Positions 5,209 through 13,119 of a DNA stretch of 15,281 bases are shown here, piece after piece (positions within the stretch are counted from its first letter, which is position 1; each line of letters starts with the position of its first letter). The stretch is from contig CAYUDP010000014.1 in the NCBI GenBank assembly GCA_964443725.1, positions 1-15,281 on the forward strand, in the 5' to 3' direction. Under the pieces are notes generated by a model, which made no database searches, had not been told where the DNA came from, and saw only the letters and a list, made by a program, of their open reading frames with translations. The position numbers and the translations under genes are program-made. The stretch comes from CAYUDP01 sp964443725 (GTDB lineage Bacteria > Patescibacteriota > Minisyncoccia > Phycocordibacterales > JAKFXT01).

Positions 5209-8200
5209 TTACTTACTCAAGACTTCTGCAGACATGTATGTGCCTGGAAGACCTGTGACACCGTAACCGTTTGACCAGTCAACTGTGTTAGGAGTTGAAG
5301 CTGTTGTGGTGTTTGGTGACCAGATGAAGTCATTGTTTGTATCAGCCTGTACAGTTGTAGCGTTTGTAACGCCACCAGTTGGATAAGCTGCATCACCTTG
5401 GAGTGTTGTCTGGACTGAAGCTCCTGTTGCTGCACCTGATACTGTACCGATGACATCGAAGTAACGTGACTGCCCTGCTGGGACCTGGACTGTTGTTGAA
5501 GCAGCACCTGAAGTCTGAGCGAAGACATCTATGTCAGCGTTATACAATGTTCCACCTGTAGCATCTGAAGCCAACATCTGACCTGATGAACTCAAACCAG
5601 AAACTGGTGTTGAGAATCCTGAATCAGTGTAAGCGTAGACGTTGAAGGCTGTTACGTTAGCTGTTGTTGTAGATACGCGGAATGTAAACTTGTGTACTCC
5701 GATATCTCCATTTGTAGCAGCTGTTACCTTGAAGCGTAGCAATGATTGGCTACCGTTGTTCAAAGTGTTTGTAGGAACAGCAATCTTTGTGACTGTTGGG
5801 TATGACTTGAAGACACGTACTCCAGCAACTGTGGTTGATGAACCTGTTGCGTTAAGAGTAAGTCCTGAGTCAGCACCTGTTCCTTGTGTGTTGCCTGTGT
5901 TTACGTTGTCATAGTCTACCTTGACTAAAGCACCGGCTGTTCCTGGCATACCAGTTCCCTGGGCGGCCAAGTCTGCCTTGACAGTCAAGATCTTATCTGT
6001 GTTAGCAGTAAGAGTGACTGGTGTTGACAATGTAACGATAGCTGTTGTTGAAGTTCCTGAGAATGTAGCTGAACCAACTTGCGTTGAACCATCCCAAACT
6101 GAAACGTTTGAAAGGTCAGCAGCTGCACCTGAAGTGAGCTTCAAGCCAAGCTTTGTTAGGCTTACGTTCTCATTTGTTGCGCGGAACTTGTATGAACCAA
6201 CTACGTTTCCAGTTGTGTTAGCAGCAACCATTGCGTATGAAGGTGATGAAGCATCAGTTGTGACTGTGAATGATCCGGCACCTATGGTCTGTGTTTGACC
6301 AGCGTTTACGTTTACAGTTGCAGTAACTGTGTTACCGGAGGTTACTCCTGTAACAGTTCCTGGAGCAGTTGCTATACCCCATGAGTAAGTGTGCCCATTT
6401 GAGGCTGAACCTGAAACGTTACACTTGAGGGTTATAGTCTTGACAGTGTTCTTTGATACAACCAAAGCTGAGTCAAAGGTGAAAGTTTTACTTGTGTCTG
6501 AAGCGGCTGGATTAATAACGTTTGAACCTGTGGTCAAAGCTGTTGATCCATCCCACATCTGACATGAGCTCAACTCGTTTGCATATGCACCACCGGCAGT
6601 AAGGCTAACAGCCATATTTCCGAAGCGTACATCTTCACCTGACTGTGAAGCATCCAACTGGAAGTTGGCGAATGTGCGAGCTGATCCACCAGGAACTATT
6701 GTCTGAGCAGCTGGTGTTCCTGCAACGGATACAGTCAAAGCTGCAGCCTTTACAGTCATTGTGTTCATTGCGAACACACCATTGCTTAGAGTTATTGTGT
6801 TACCTGTTGTCTGACCAGTTACATTACTCCATCCTGAAGGTGTTGTTGAAGCTGACAAGGTCTCTCCGTTAGGAACAGTACTTGGAAGCTTACCCTTTAG
6901 GGTGTAGACATGTGATCCGATCTTGTAAGTGATTGTGTCAGTGAATGTTACTGATTGCTCAGTTCCTGATACAGCGACTGCATCAACTGGACCTGCGACT
7001 ACGGCACCGTTCTCATCGTAGAGAGCGACGTTTGTCAAAAGGTTTGAAGAAGCGGCAGCTGTTCCATAGTTGAACTTGAAGACAGCTTGCTGTACTGAGA
7101 TTGGCTCACCCTTAACATCTATCTGGTATCCACCAAGAACTTGGTTAGGTACGTTTAGAGCGATATTTTGAGCTGAAACTGAACTTGCCTTACCAACAGT
7201 TGTGACAGATCCGGCAGTAACTGATACTGCGTATCCGTTAAACCATGGGGTTCCGGCGCTGAATTGTGCACCTGTGTAGGTTGGTGTTAGGCCATAACCG
7301 TAAGTTTCTCCTGAGATATAAAGATCTGTTGTCTTGTATATATCGAAGTCAACTGAACGGTTTGCTGCACCTGTTCCTACGATATCACCTTGAATCCAGA
7401 TGTCCTTGGACATTCCTTTATCAATTGAGATACCTGATCCGAAAGTAGCACTGAAGTACTTGCCATCAGTTGAGACTACTGCTGGATAAGCTGTTCCATC
7501 TACATAGACCTGTACGTTAGCAAGGTCGTTAGCTGAAACTGAACCTGTTTGGTTGAAGCGAATGGACCATAGGTGTACCTTCTCGGCTGATCCTGCTGTT
7601 ACGCGGATACCTGAGAACTTGTAGCCTGTTGTTCCAACTTCCTTATTGGCAGTTGTTCCTGGATCGTAAGATGAAGCGATAACTGAAGCTGAACCCATAG
7701 CAAGTGTTGCGTTGATTGTGTGTGCAGCACCTGATATTGGCAAGCTACCATTTACTGTTGCTGAAGTATTAACTCCAACTACTGAAAGCATAGCAACTTG
7801 TCCTGCGTATGAGGCCAAGCTTCCTGACATATTACCAGCGATGGTAACTGTCTTTGATGTACCAGCTTTAACTGTGAATGGGTCACCTACTGTTACTTGG
7901 TGATTTGAGTTAAGAGTCTTAGCAATTCCGAGTTGCATTCCGTTTTCGTCCAAAAGGACAACTCCTGAGAATACTGCGTCTTGTGCTAGACCACCCCTCT
8001 CAACGGTTACTCCGTTGACTGTAACATCACCATCTCTGCTAGCTGTCAAAGTGACCTTTGTGAAAGGAACACGTGAAGCTGACTGAGGAGCTAGTGAAGC
8101 TACTGGTTGGACAGCTGAGGAAACAGTTAGACCTGTTCCTGAGACTGTTGTGGTTGTTCCACCTGTTGTTGAGGTTGAACCACCTGTTGATCCGTTAAGT

Positions 8201-8616
8201 GAAGCGCGGGTCTTTGGTCCAACATATCCTGTTGCATTGATCCCGTTTTTCTTTTGATACTTGATAACAGCGGCCTTAGTTGCTGGACCGAAGGTTGATG
8301 TTTCCATACCTGGGGAACCGGCACCTGAAGCTGCAACTTGGGTATCAGCGCTCTTATTGAGCATCTGTTGGAGCATTTTCACTTCATCCCCCTTTGAACC
8401 TACTGTGAGATCCTTTGTGAATGAACCTGAAACAACTGTTCCAGTTGTACCCTTCTGCATTTGCTGAAGTTGTGACTGAAGTGTAGCGATCTGAGCCAAC
8501 AATTCATCGACAGTAGCAGCTGATGCGATTGAAGCACCGGCGACCATTGTGATTGCTGTTGTGAATCCTACTACTCCTGCAACCAACTTAGCGGTTTTAG
8601 AATTTCGTGAAGACAT
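5209..8616 (-). CDS. Large secreted S-layer-like protein with peptidoglycan-binding domain
   Basis: A 1,135-residue protein. Residues 1-33 are a classical signal peptide (basic start, VAGVVGFTTAITMVAGASI, cleavage at ASA/A). A short coiled coil follows (TVDELLAQIATLQSQLQQMQ), then a peptidoglycan-binding_1 domain at about 66-141 (LTVGSKGDEVKMLQQMLN, TFGPATKAAVIKYQKKNGI, GYVGPKTRASLN) and a Gly/Ser/Thr linker (142-165). The rest is Thr/Ser/Ala/Gly-rich beta sequence with about six related modules (near 220, 366, 528, 681, 836 and 988), each with a strand like NV.VYDGS and later K.I.VKG.. . Only two Cys are visible (685, 732), possibly a disulfide. It ends DFIWSP...NGYGVTGLPG...LSK. Composition and size fit the surface-layer protein of CPR cells; anchoring would be through the peptidoglycan-binding domain. 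No sorting motif is present. Confidence 0.85.
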   Translation of the reverse strand: MSSRNSKTAKLVAGVVGFTTAITMVAGASIASAATVDELLAQIATLQSQLQQMQKGTTGTVVSGSFTKDLTVGSKGDEVKMLQQMLNKSADTQVAASGAGSPGMETSTFGPATKAAVIKYQKKNGINATGYVGPKTRASLNGSTGGSTSTTGGTTTTVSGTGLTVSSAVQPVASLAPQSASRVPFTKVTLTASRDGDVTVNGVTVERGGLAQDAVFSGVVLLDENGMQLGIAKTLNSNHQVTVGDPFTVKAGTSKTVTIAGNMSGSLASYAGQVAMLSVVGVNTSATVNGSLPISGAAHTINATLAMGSASVIASSYDPGTTANKEVGTTGYKFSGIRVTAGSAEKVHLWSIRFNQTGSVSANDLANVQVYVDGTAYPAVVSTDGKYFSATFGSGISIDKGMSKDIWIQGDIVGTGAANRSVDFDIYKTTDLYISGETYGYGLTPTYTGAQFSAGTPWFNGYAVSVTAGSVTTVGKASSVSAQNIALNVPNQVLGGYQIDVKGEPISVQQAVFKFNYGTAAASSNLLTNVALYDENGAVVAGPVDAVAVSGTEQSVTFTDTITYKIGSHVYTLKGKLPSTVPNGETLSASTTPSGWSNVTGQTTGNTITLSNGVFAMNTMTVKAAALTVSVAGTPAAQTIVPGGSARTFANFQLDASQSGEDVRFGNMAVSLTAGGAYANELSSCQMWDGSTALTTGSNVINPAASDTSKTFTFDSALVVSKNTVKTITLKCNVSGSASNGHTYSWGIATAPGTVTGVTSGNTVTATVNVNAGQTQTIGAGSFTVTTDASSPSYAMVAANTTGNVVGSYKFRATNENVSLTKLGLKLTSGAAADLSNVSVWDGSTQVGSATFSGTSTTAIVTLSTPVTLTANTDKILTVKADLAAQGTGMPGTAGALVKVDYDNVNTGNTQGTGADSGLTLNATGSSTTVAGVRVFKSYPTVTKIAVPTNTLNNGSQSLLRFKVTAATNGDIGVHKFTFRVSTTTANVTAFNVYAYTDSGFSTPVSGLSSSGQMLASDATGGTLYNADIDVFAQTSGAASTTVQVPAGQSRYFDVIGTVSGAATGASVQTTLQGDAAYPTGGVTNATTVQADTNNDFIWSPNTTTASTPNTVDWSNGYGVTGLPGTYMSAEVLSK

Positions 8617-8997
8617 AATTGATTATTAACAATAAAAGTTTGCCTTTCGGGCAACCTGTATTGTGCAAAGCATAATACGTTCAGTTCGACTACCGAACTA
8701 TCTACTTTGCGATTAATTTCGCCCCTCGCATTGTTTTAAAACAATTTGAGAAGCATTCACTAATCTCTACACCACTTTCGTAAGTATAGAGAGTTAGTTG
8801 TCGAAAGTTGATAAAGATTTTCTGAAATTTCTGACAATAAAATCATCCTTCCATTTCGGGAAAATAGTTTTCTGAAGCCATACTCTTTTTGGCTTCCAGT
8901 ATTTAAATGTCAATGTCCATCTCCTTACAGAATTGATACAAGTTTCTCCTTGCAACTTCTGTTCAAAGCCACGGGTTTATGAATACCATAGCCCTTA
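8617..8997 (-). promoter_or_regulatory. Long structured 5' leader of the surface-protein mRNA
   Basis: This ~380-base stretch holds no ORF of note but a chain of hairpins read on the minus strand: 8874-8880/8890-8896 (GAAGCCA/TGGCTTC), 8760-8772/8784-8797 (about 13 bp with one bulge and one G-U), palindrome 8730-8745, 8683-8688/8694-8699, 8658-8666/8670-8678 and 8640-8644/8650-8654, the last ending just before the start codon. The loop at 8774-8780 (ACTTTCG) is also complementary to 8802-8808 (CGAAAGT). No Shine-Dalgarno is seen. Long stable leaders are typical of abundant S-layer mRNAs; a stabilising or regulatory role is inferred. Confidence 0.55.
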
Positions 8998-9003
8998 CAA
9001 GGA

Positions 9004-9033
9004 ATTATAAAGTCAACGAAGACTTACCTGCAA
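9004..9033 (-). promoter_or_regulatory. Candidate promoter of the surface-protein gene
   Basis: TTGCAG (9028-9033) and a perfect TATAAT (9004-9009) on the minus strand, 18 bases apart. It would start transcription near 8997. A second TATACT at 8783-8788 lacks a good -35. A perfect DnaA-box-like TTATCCACA lies just upstream (9042-9050). Confidence 0.45.
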
Positions 9034-9393
9034 AAATCCTTTGTGGATAACAACCGTTCATTTTATTGGTCTTTAGAGGCAAAAGTCCCTAAAAAACCCT
9101 TTAAAATGGGGGTATTACCCATCCGTCTATTTTCTCATAAAGCACCCCAAAAGTCAAAGATTCCCCAGTCTATATGGCCTCATATATAGCAAAATCTAGA
9201 ATATGGAGTACTACCTTAGCATATACGCACAAGAAGACTCTTTAGTTTCAAATACATAAAAAACGATTAAAAATCTCAATCATCGATCACCAAAAAAATA
9301 TTTAAATTTTAATCAAAAAAGATACTAAAAAAGTGACCTGAAATTGACACGAAAAACCACACTCATAGGGCCTAGAGAGCTAAAACACAGTAC
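9034..9393. other. AT-rich intergenic region without recognised genes
   Basis: About 360 bases between the surface-protein promoter and the wHTH gene. I find no ORF of useful length, no tRNA and no known small-RNA signature (RNase P, tmRNA and SRP motifs were looked for by eye). It contains a single DnaA-box-like site (9042-9050), short A/T hairpins, a weak GGG/CCC stem with a T-tract on the minus strand (9091-9113), and the terminator near 9327-9350. Confidence 0.6.
9327..9350 (-). terminator. Weak intrinsic terminator of the wHTH gene
   Basis: On the minus strand GTGTC (9346-9350) and GTCAC (9333-9337) form a 5-bp stem with one mismatch, followed by six T (9327-9332). It lies about 45 bases beyond the stop at 9394. 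It is much weaker than the other terminators in the window. Confidence 0.35.
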
Positions 9394-10248
9394 TTAAACT
9401 ATTGAATATTTACTCCACCTCCTCTCCCCCTCTTTTTTCAAAACCCCCCTACTTACCATAGACACTAACTCTCGCTGTATAGTCTTCTCACTAACCCCCG
9501 GTATTAGATGAGATATGTCCTTTACACTGACCTCACCCTTTTCTTTTATGGAATCTAAAATAATCTTTTCTCTACTATACCCAACATTCTTAACAGTTGG
9601 TCTTTTAGAATGGTCTTTTAAATTAAATTGTCCTTTTATTGGTGCCGGCATGTCTTTGACCTTTATGTCTCTTTTCCCATCTTGGACATCAAGACTTTGA
9701 GCATCAAGGTGGGTTTGTCCTTGATATTGTCCTTTACTGAGAACTTCCCTTTCTTGGACAGATTTTCTTAAATCGATTGATTTTGACTGCAGAAGATCTC
9801 GAACCACTTCAATATCTTCTCTACTAATATCTTCACTTTGAAAATATGCTGGCTGATCTGTTCCACCAAGAACTTCAAGAAGTTGACCAAATTCATTTTC
9901 AATAATAGAAAAATTCATTGGAGAAATAAGATTACTAGAGAAGGCAAGCTCTAATATTCCCGATTGAGATATTAGACCCTCTTCAATTTTTTGCCTCCAA
10001 CCATCAGAGTTATAAGACATCGAAGCGGTGTCCTTTATCAACTGAATCGCCCCTGCTCTTAGTTCCATCTTAAGTGGTTCATTTTTAGGAAATGAGTCCG
10101 TTATACGATATAAGACATTACCTAATTTGACTGCCTTCTGATGTATAAAAGACATCCTGCCATTGTCTCTAAAAAACTTAGACTTCTCAGTATAGTTTAT
10201 GAGCCCCTTTGTCCTAAAATCTATTCTGTTGTCTTTTTTATCTTCCAT
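9394..10248 (-). CDS. Four-helix-bundle (Avd/S23-like) protein fused to a winged HTH
   Basis: A 284-residue protein. Residues 30-130 resemble the four-helix bundle shared by the S23 and Avd families: KLGNVLYRITDSFPKNEPLK, then a second helix (MELRAGAIQLIKDTA) and a late helix (ISPMNFSIIENEFGQLLEVL). A charged Gln/Lys/Asp-rich linker (about 135-222) follows. Residues 224-284 form a DeoR-like winged helix (REKIILDSIKEKGEVSVKDI, then GVSEKTIQRELVSMVSRGVL and a basic wing). It is probably a DNA-binding regulator. The frame also allows a TTG start at 10272, which has an AAGGA about 9 bases upstream; I prefer the ATG at 10246-10248. No reverse transcriptase is in the window, so a retroelement role is not supported. 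Its own promoter is crowded with a repeated motif. Confidence 0.7.
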   Translation of the reverse strand: MEDKKDNRIDFRTKGLINYTEKSKFFRDNGRMSFIHQKAVKLGNVLYRITDSFPKNEPLKMELRAGAIQLIKDTASMSYNSDGWRQKIEEGLISQSGILELAFSSNLISPMNFSIIENEFGQLLEVLGGTDQPAYFQSEDISREDIEVVRDLLQSKSIDLRKSVQEREVLSKGQYQGQTHLDAQSLDVQDGKRDIKVKDMPAPIKGQFNLKDHSKRPTVKNVGYSREKIILDSIKEKGEVSVKDISHLIPGVSEKTIQRELVSMVSRGVLKKEGERRWSKYSIV

Positions 10249-10275
10249 GGATTTGTCTTTTAGACCTATCAACTG

Positions 10276-10347
10276 TTTTTGTCCTTTTTGTCCTTAATTT
10301 GCAACAAAAGGACCCCTGCATTTGCATTATAGACATTTGTCCTTTTT
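10276..10347. promoter_or_regulatory. Cluster of TTTGTCCTTTT-type elements (putative operators)
   Basis: Four copies of GTCCTT(TT) lie in 66 intergenic bases: 10281-10288, 10290-10297 and 10339-10346 direct, and 10306-10313 inverted (AAAAGGAC). Two near-copies (TTGTCTTTT) lie just inside the gene at 10229-10237 and 10252-10260, and five GTCCTT copies continue through the coding region (9517, 9630, 9717, 9729, 10030). One sits between the -35 and -10, the others between the start site and start codon, as for autoregulation. Repetition is seen; binding is inferred. Confidence 0.5.
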
Positions 10348-10353
10348 TAGCAA
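10326..10353 (-). promoter_or_regulatory. Promoter of the four-helix/wHTH gene
   Basis: TTGCTA (10348-10353) and a perfect TATAAT (10326-10331) on the minus strand, 16 bases apart. The spacer contains one copy of the repeated AAGGACAAA element, and three more lie downstream before the start codon. Confidence 0.6.
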
Positions 10354-10416
10354 TGGCCTATAAAATTTAATCCCCAATCTATTGTCTTCGTTTCAAAAAT
10401 ATACCTTTAATTTATA

Positions 10417-10425
10417 TGGTAAAAT
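10417..10425 (+). promoter_or_regulatory. Extended -10 promoter of ftsK
   Basis: TGGTAAAAT is an extended -10 (TAAAAT at 10420-10425) with no good -35. The -10 ends 12 bases before the ftsK ATG, so the transcript would have a leader of only a few bases. No Shine-Dalgarno is present. Confidence 0.5.
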
Positions 10426-10437
10426 AGAAAAAATTAT

Positions 10438-12762
10438 ATGGCCAAGAAAAAAGAAAAGTCCTCAAAAAATATTGATGATGGAGGGGGAGAAAAAATAAAA
10501 AATTTTGCAAAAAAAGCCAAATCTTCAATAACCCTATCCGAAAGCAATCCTAGGACACGAAGAGTCGTAAAGGGAGTAATACTTTCTGGTGTAGCCCTTG
10601 TATTGTCACTAGCAGGTGTGCACAAAGCCGGAGTTGCTGGAGAGAAACTGTTCGTGGTTTTGACCTATCTTATCGGTATTGGGTATTTTCTACTTCCCTT
10701 ACTACTTTTAGTCTTGGCAATTTCTTATCTAGCCCAAAAGGCCCCTAAAGATTTTGAAGGACATAGAATATTGGGTAGCATCCTTTTCCTAGTTTCAAGT
10801 CTATCGCTTATCCATCTATCATTCCCTATGCAAGGAGGGATAGTCGGGGAAAAAATTGGCGGAACAATGAATTCACTTTTCGATCTATATGCAAGTATTA
10901 TAATTTCTGGTGCCTTTCTTATTGCTTCAATATTTATAATTTTTGAACTAAAAGACGTTGAAGAAACTGAAGATGAAACTATCTCCAAAATATCTGTTTT
11001 TGAGAGGATAAAATTAAAACTATTCGGGGAGGAAAAAACAAAACAAACAGACGAAAAAATATCTGAGATAGCTGACAAGGCGATAGAGGCCTTGCCTACC
11101 GAAAATATCAAAACCGAAGACAAAGAGGCTGAAGAAAAACCTGTTAAAGTAAAGGTTAAAGAAACCACAGACAACGAGAAAATTGAGGCTGTTGAAAATT
11201 CAGGGATAAGCCTTCCTCCGATCTCTGGAGAGCCCTTCCCTCTCCCGCCCGTTTCATTACTTGAAGGAGATAGGGGTAAGCCTGGTGTTGGAGATATAAA
11301 AGCAAATGCAAACATTATAAAGAGAACTCTGCAAAACTTCGGAATAGCAGTTGAGATGGATGAGATAACAATTGGCCCAACCGTTACCAGATACGCATTA
11401 AAACCGGCCGAAGGAGTTAAGCTCTCACGAATAGTGACGCTTCAAGATGATCTTTCATATGCCCTCGCAGCTCACCCGATACGTATAGAGGCCCCTATTC
11501 CTGGCAAATCGCTTGTTGGTATTGAGGTTCCAAATAGCGTCAAATCCATTGTAGGCCTTGGAACCATGTTTTCAACTCAAGAATTTACCAATTCTCATAA
11601 ACCACTTCTCGTCTCCCTTGGTCGAGGATTATCTGGAGAACCTCATTATGCAAACTTGGCCAAGATGCCCCACCTACTCATTGCTGGTGCGACTGGCAGT
11701 GGTAAATCGGTAACCATTCATGCCATCATCGCTTCCCTACTATACAGAAACAGTCCGGAGAATCTTCGCTTTATTATGGTCGACCCAAAGAGAGTTGAAC
11801 TTACCCTTTATAATAAAATTCCCCACCTTCTTACACCTGTTATAACGGATGCCAAAAAGACCATCCTCGCATTGAAGTGGGCAGCTAAAGAAATGGACAG
11901 AAGATACGACATCCTTGAGAGTGAGTCTGTTCGCGATATTGAGTCATACCACAAAAACATACTTGCCCCTGCGCTTGAAAAAATCCGCAAAGGCGAAATA
12001 GCCGAAACCGAAAGTAGCCAACTTCCAGAGACAATGCCCTATATATGTATAGTAATTGATGAATTGGCTGACATAATGCAAACATACCCAAGAGAACTCG
12101 AGGCTTCAATAGTCAGATTAGCCCAGATGAGTCGTGCAGTTGGAATACACTTGATACTTTCGACTCAAAGACCAAGTGTAAACGTCATCACAGGTCTCAT
12201 CAAAGCAAACGTCCCAGCACGTATAGCACTCCAAGTAGCGTCCCAAATAGACTCAAGAACAATACTTGATATGGGCGGTGCAGAAAAACTACTCGGAGCT
12301 GGAGATATGCTTTATTTGTCAGGAGACATGCCTCAACCTCAACGCATTCAATCCCCTTTCATTTCAGAAACCGAATTGAAAAAGGTTGTCAAATACCTTA
12401 TATCTGCAGGAGAAAGTATTCCTCCTTCTGAAATAAACCTAACCCAAAAGGAAGTAGAGTCTGGTGGATTTTTCGCATCATCAATCGAAGACGAGGATGA
12501 TGGAGAGGCTGATGATGATTTATACGAGGAAGCAAGAGAAATAGTAATGAAAGCTGGAAAAGCCTCGACTTCATACCTGCAAAGAAGACTACGCGTTGGA
12601 TATGCGAGAGCAGCTAGGATTATGGATATCTTGGAAGAAAAAGGGGTAATAGGCCCAGCAGACGGTGCAAAGCCAAGAGAAGTCTTAGAAAAAGGTGATG
12701 GGTATGGAGAAGAAACATCAGACGAAAACGAGGACGACTTCAGATCAACAGAAACTGTATAA
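10438..12762 (+). CDS. ftsK: DNA translocase FtsK
   Basis: A 774-residue protein with the full FtsK/SpoIIIE layout. Four N-terminal membrane helices (about 45-62, 72-97, 110-128 and 150-170) are followed by an acidic/Lys-rich linker (175-255). The alpha/beta motor follows: GATGSGKSV Walker A (417-425), MVDPKRVELTLYN (447-459), ICIVIDELADIMQ Walker B (536-548), LILSTQRPSVNVITGLIKAN (572-591) and a gamma domain (694-750: GKASTSYLQRRLRVGYARAARIMD, GVIGPADGAKPREVL). Anchored at the septum, it pumps chromosomal DNA and, in other bacteria, reads KOPS sites through gamma. The tail after gamma is acidic. First gene of a run with the Ig-like protein and recA; it diverges from the four-helix/wHTH gene. 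Confidence 0.96.
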   Translation: MAKKKEKSSKNIDDGGGEKIKNFAKKAKSSITLSESNPRTRRVVKGVILSGVALVLSLAGVHKAGVAGEKLFVVLTYLIGIGYFLLPLLLLVLAISYLAQKAPKDFEGHRILGSILFLVSSLSLIHLSFPMQGGIVGEKIGGTMNSLFDLYASIIISGAFLIASIFIIFELKDVEETEDETISKISVFERIKLKLFGEEKTKQTDEKISEIADKAIEALPTENIKTEDKEAEEKPVKVKVKETTDNEKIEAVENSGISLPPISGEPFPLPPVSLLEGDRGKPGVGDIKANANIIKRTLQNFGIAVEMDEITIGPTVTRYALKPAEGVKLSRIVTLQDDLSYALAAHPIRIEAPIPGKSLVGIEVPNSVKSIVGLGTMFSTQEFTNSHKPLLVSLGRGLSGEPHYANLAKMPHLLIAGATGSGKSVTIHAIIASLLYRNSPENLRFIMVDPKRVELTLYNKIPHLLTPVITDAKKTILALKWAAKEMDRRYDILESESVRDIESYHKNILAPALEKIRKGEIAETESSQLPETMPYICIVIDELADIMQTYPRELEASIVRLAQMSRAVGIHLILSTQRPSVNVITGLIKANVPARIALQVASQIDSRTILDMGGAEKLLGAGDMLYLSGDMPQPQRIQSPFISETELKKVVKYLISAGESIPPSEINLTQKEVESGGFFASSIEDEDDGEADDDLYEEAREIVMKAGKASTSYLQRRLRVGYARAARIMDILEEKGVIGPADGAKPREVLEKGDGYGEETSDENEDDFRSTETV

Positions 12763-12765
12763 ATT

Positions 12766-13110
12766 ATGCCTTTTACCAACAAAAGTCTGAAAATCGCCGT
12801 TATAATAGCGATAAGTATTATTGCGATTGGTTATGGCCTAATCAGCTCAAAAACCCTAATAAAAGGCCCAGAAATAGAAATAACCGAGCCTAAAAATGGT
12901 GAAACCTTGAGCAAATCCCTCATATCCATAACAGGGATAGCAAAAAACATATCATTTATAACGTTAAATGATCGACAAATTTATGTCGATAATAATGGAA
13001 ATTTCAAGGAGACATTGTTGCTATCATACGGCTATAATATAATCTCAATCAAAGCCTACGATCGCTTTAAAAGAAAAATAGAAAAGCGTCTAGAACTTGT
13101 TTATCAATAA
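12766..13110 (+). CDS. Membrane-anchored Ig-like (glucodextranase-B-type) domain protein
   Basis: A 114-residue protein with one TM helix at about 9-27 (IAVIIAISIIAIGYGLI) and an outward beta domain. The latter has the pattern PKNGETLSKSLISITGIAKN, then TLNDRQIYVDNNGNFKETLLLSYGYNIISIKAYD, matching the compact Ig-like module often called glucodextranase domain B (GETVS...ITG...VNG..V.VD..G.F.....L..G.N.I...A.D). It starts 3 bases after the ftsK stop and ends 9 bases before recA, so it belongs to the same transcript. Its role between a septal DNA motor and recA is unknown; envelope attachment at division is only a guess. Confidence 0.75.
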   Translation: MPFTNKSLKIAVIIAISIIAIGYGLISSKTLIKGPEIEITEPKNGETLSKSLISITGIAKNISFITLNDRQIYVDNNGNFKETLLLSYGYNIISIKAYDRFKRKIEKRLELVYQ

Positions 13111-13119
13111 AATAAAAAT

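Noticed and set aside
5642..8467. Several plus-strand frames of 60-125 codons opposite the surface-protein gene
   Set aside because: They mirror the biased codon use of the minus-strand gene and have no independent signals.
8683..8699. GTTCGACTACCGAAC resembling a tRNA T-arm
   Set aside because: No acceptor stem, anticodon arm or D arm can be drawn around it.
9042..9050. DnaA-box-like TTATCCACA in AT-rich sequence, considered as a replication origin (another at 1406-1414)
   Set aside because: Only single sites are present, with no cluster, no dnaA/dnaN neighbours and no DUE-like repeats.
9394..10248. Avd-like bundle taken as evidence for a diversity-generating retroelement
   Set aside because: No reverse transcriptase, template repeat or variable repeat pair is visible in the window.
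10725..11315. 196-codon minus-strand frame opposite ftsK
   Set aside because: Antisense shadow of a well-supported gene; the product is Ser-rich and domain-free.
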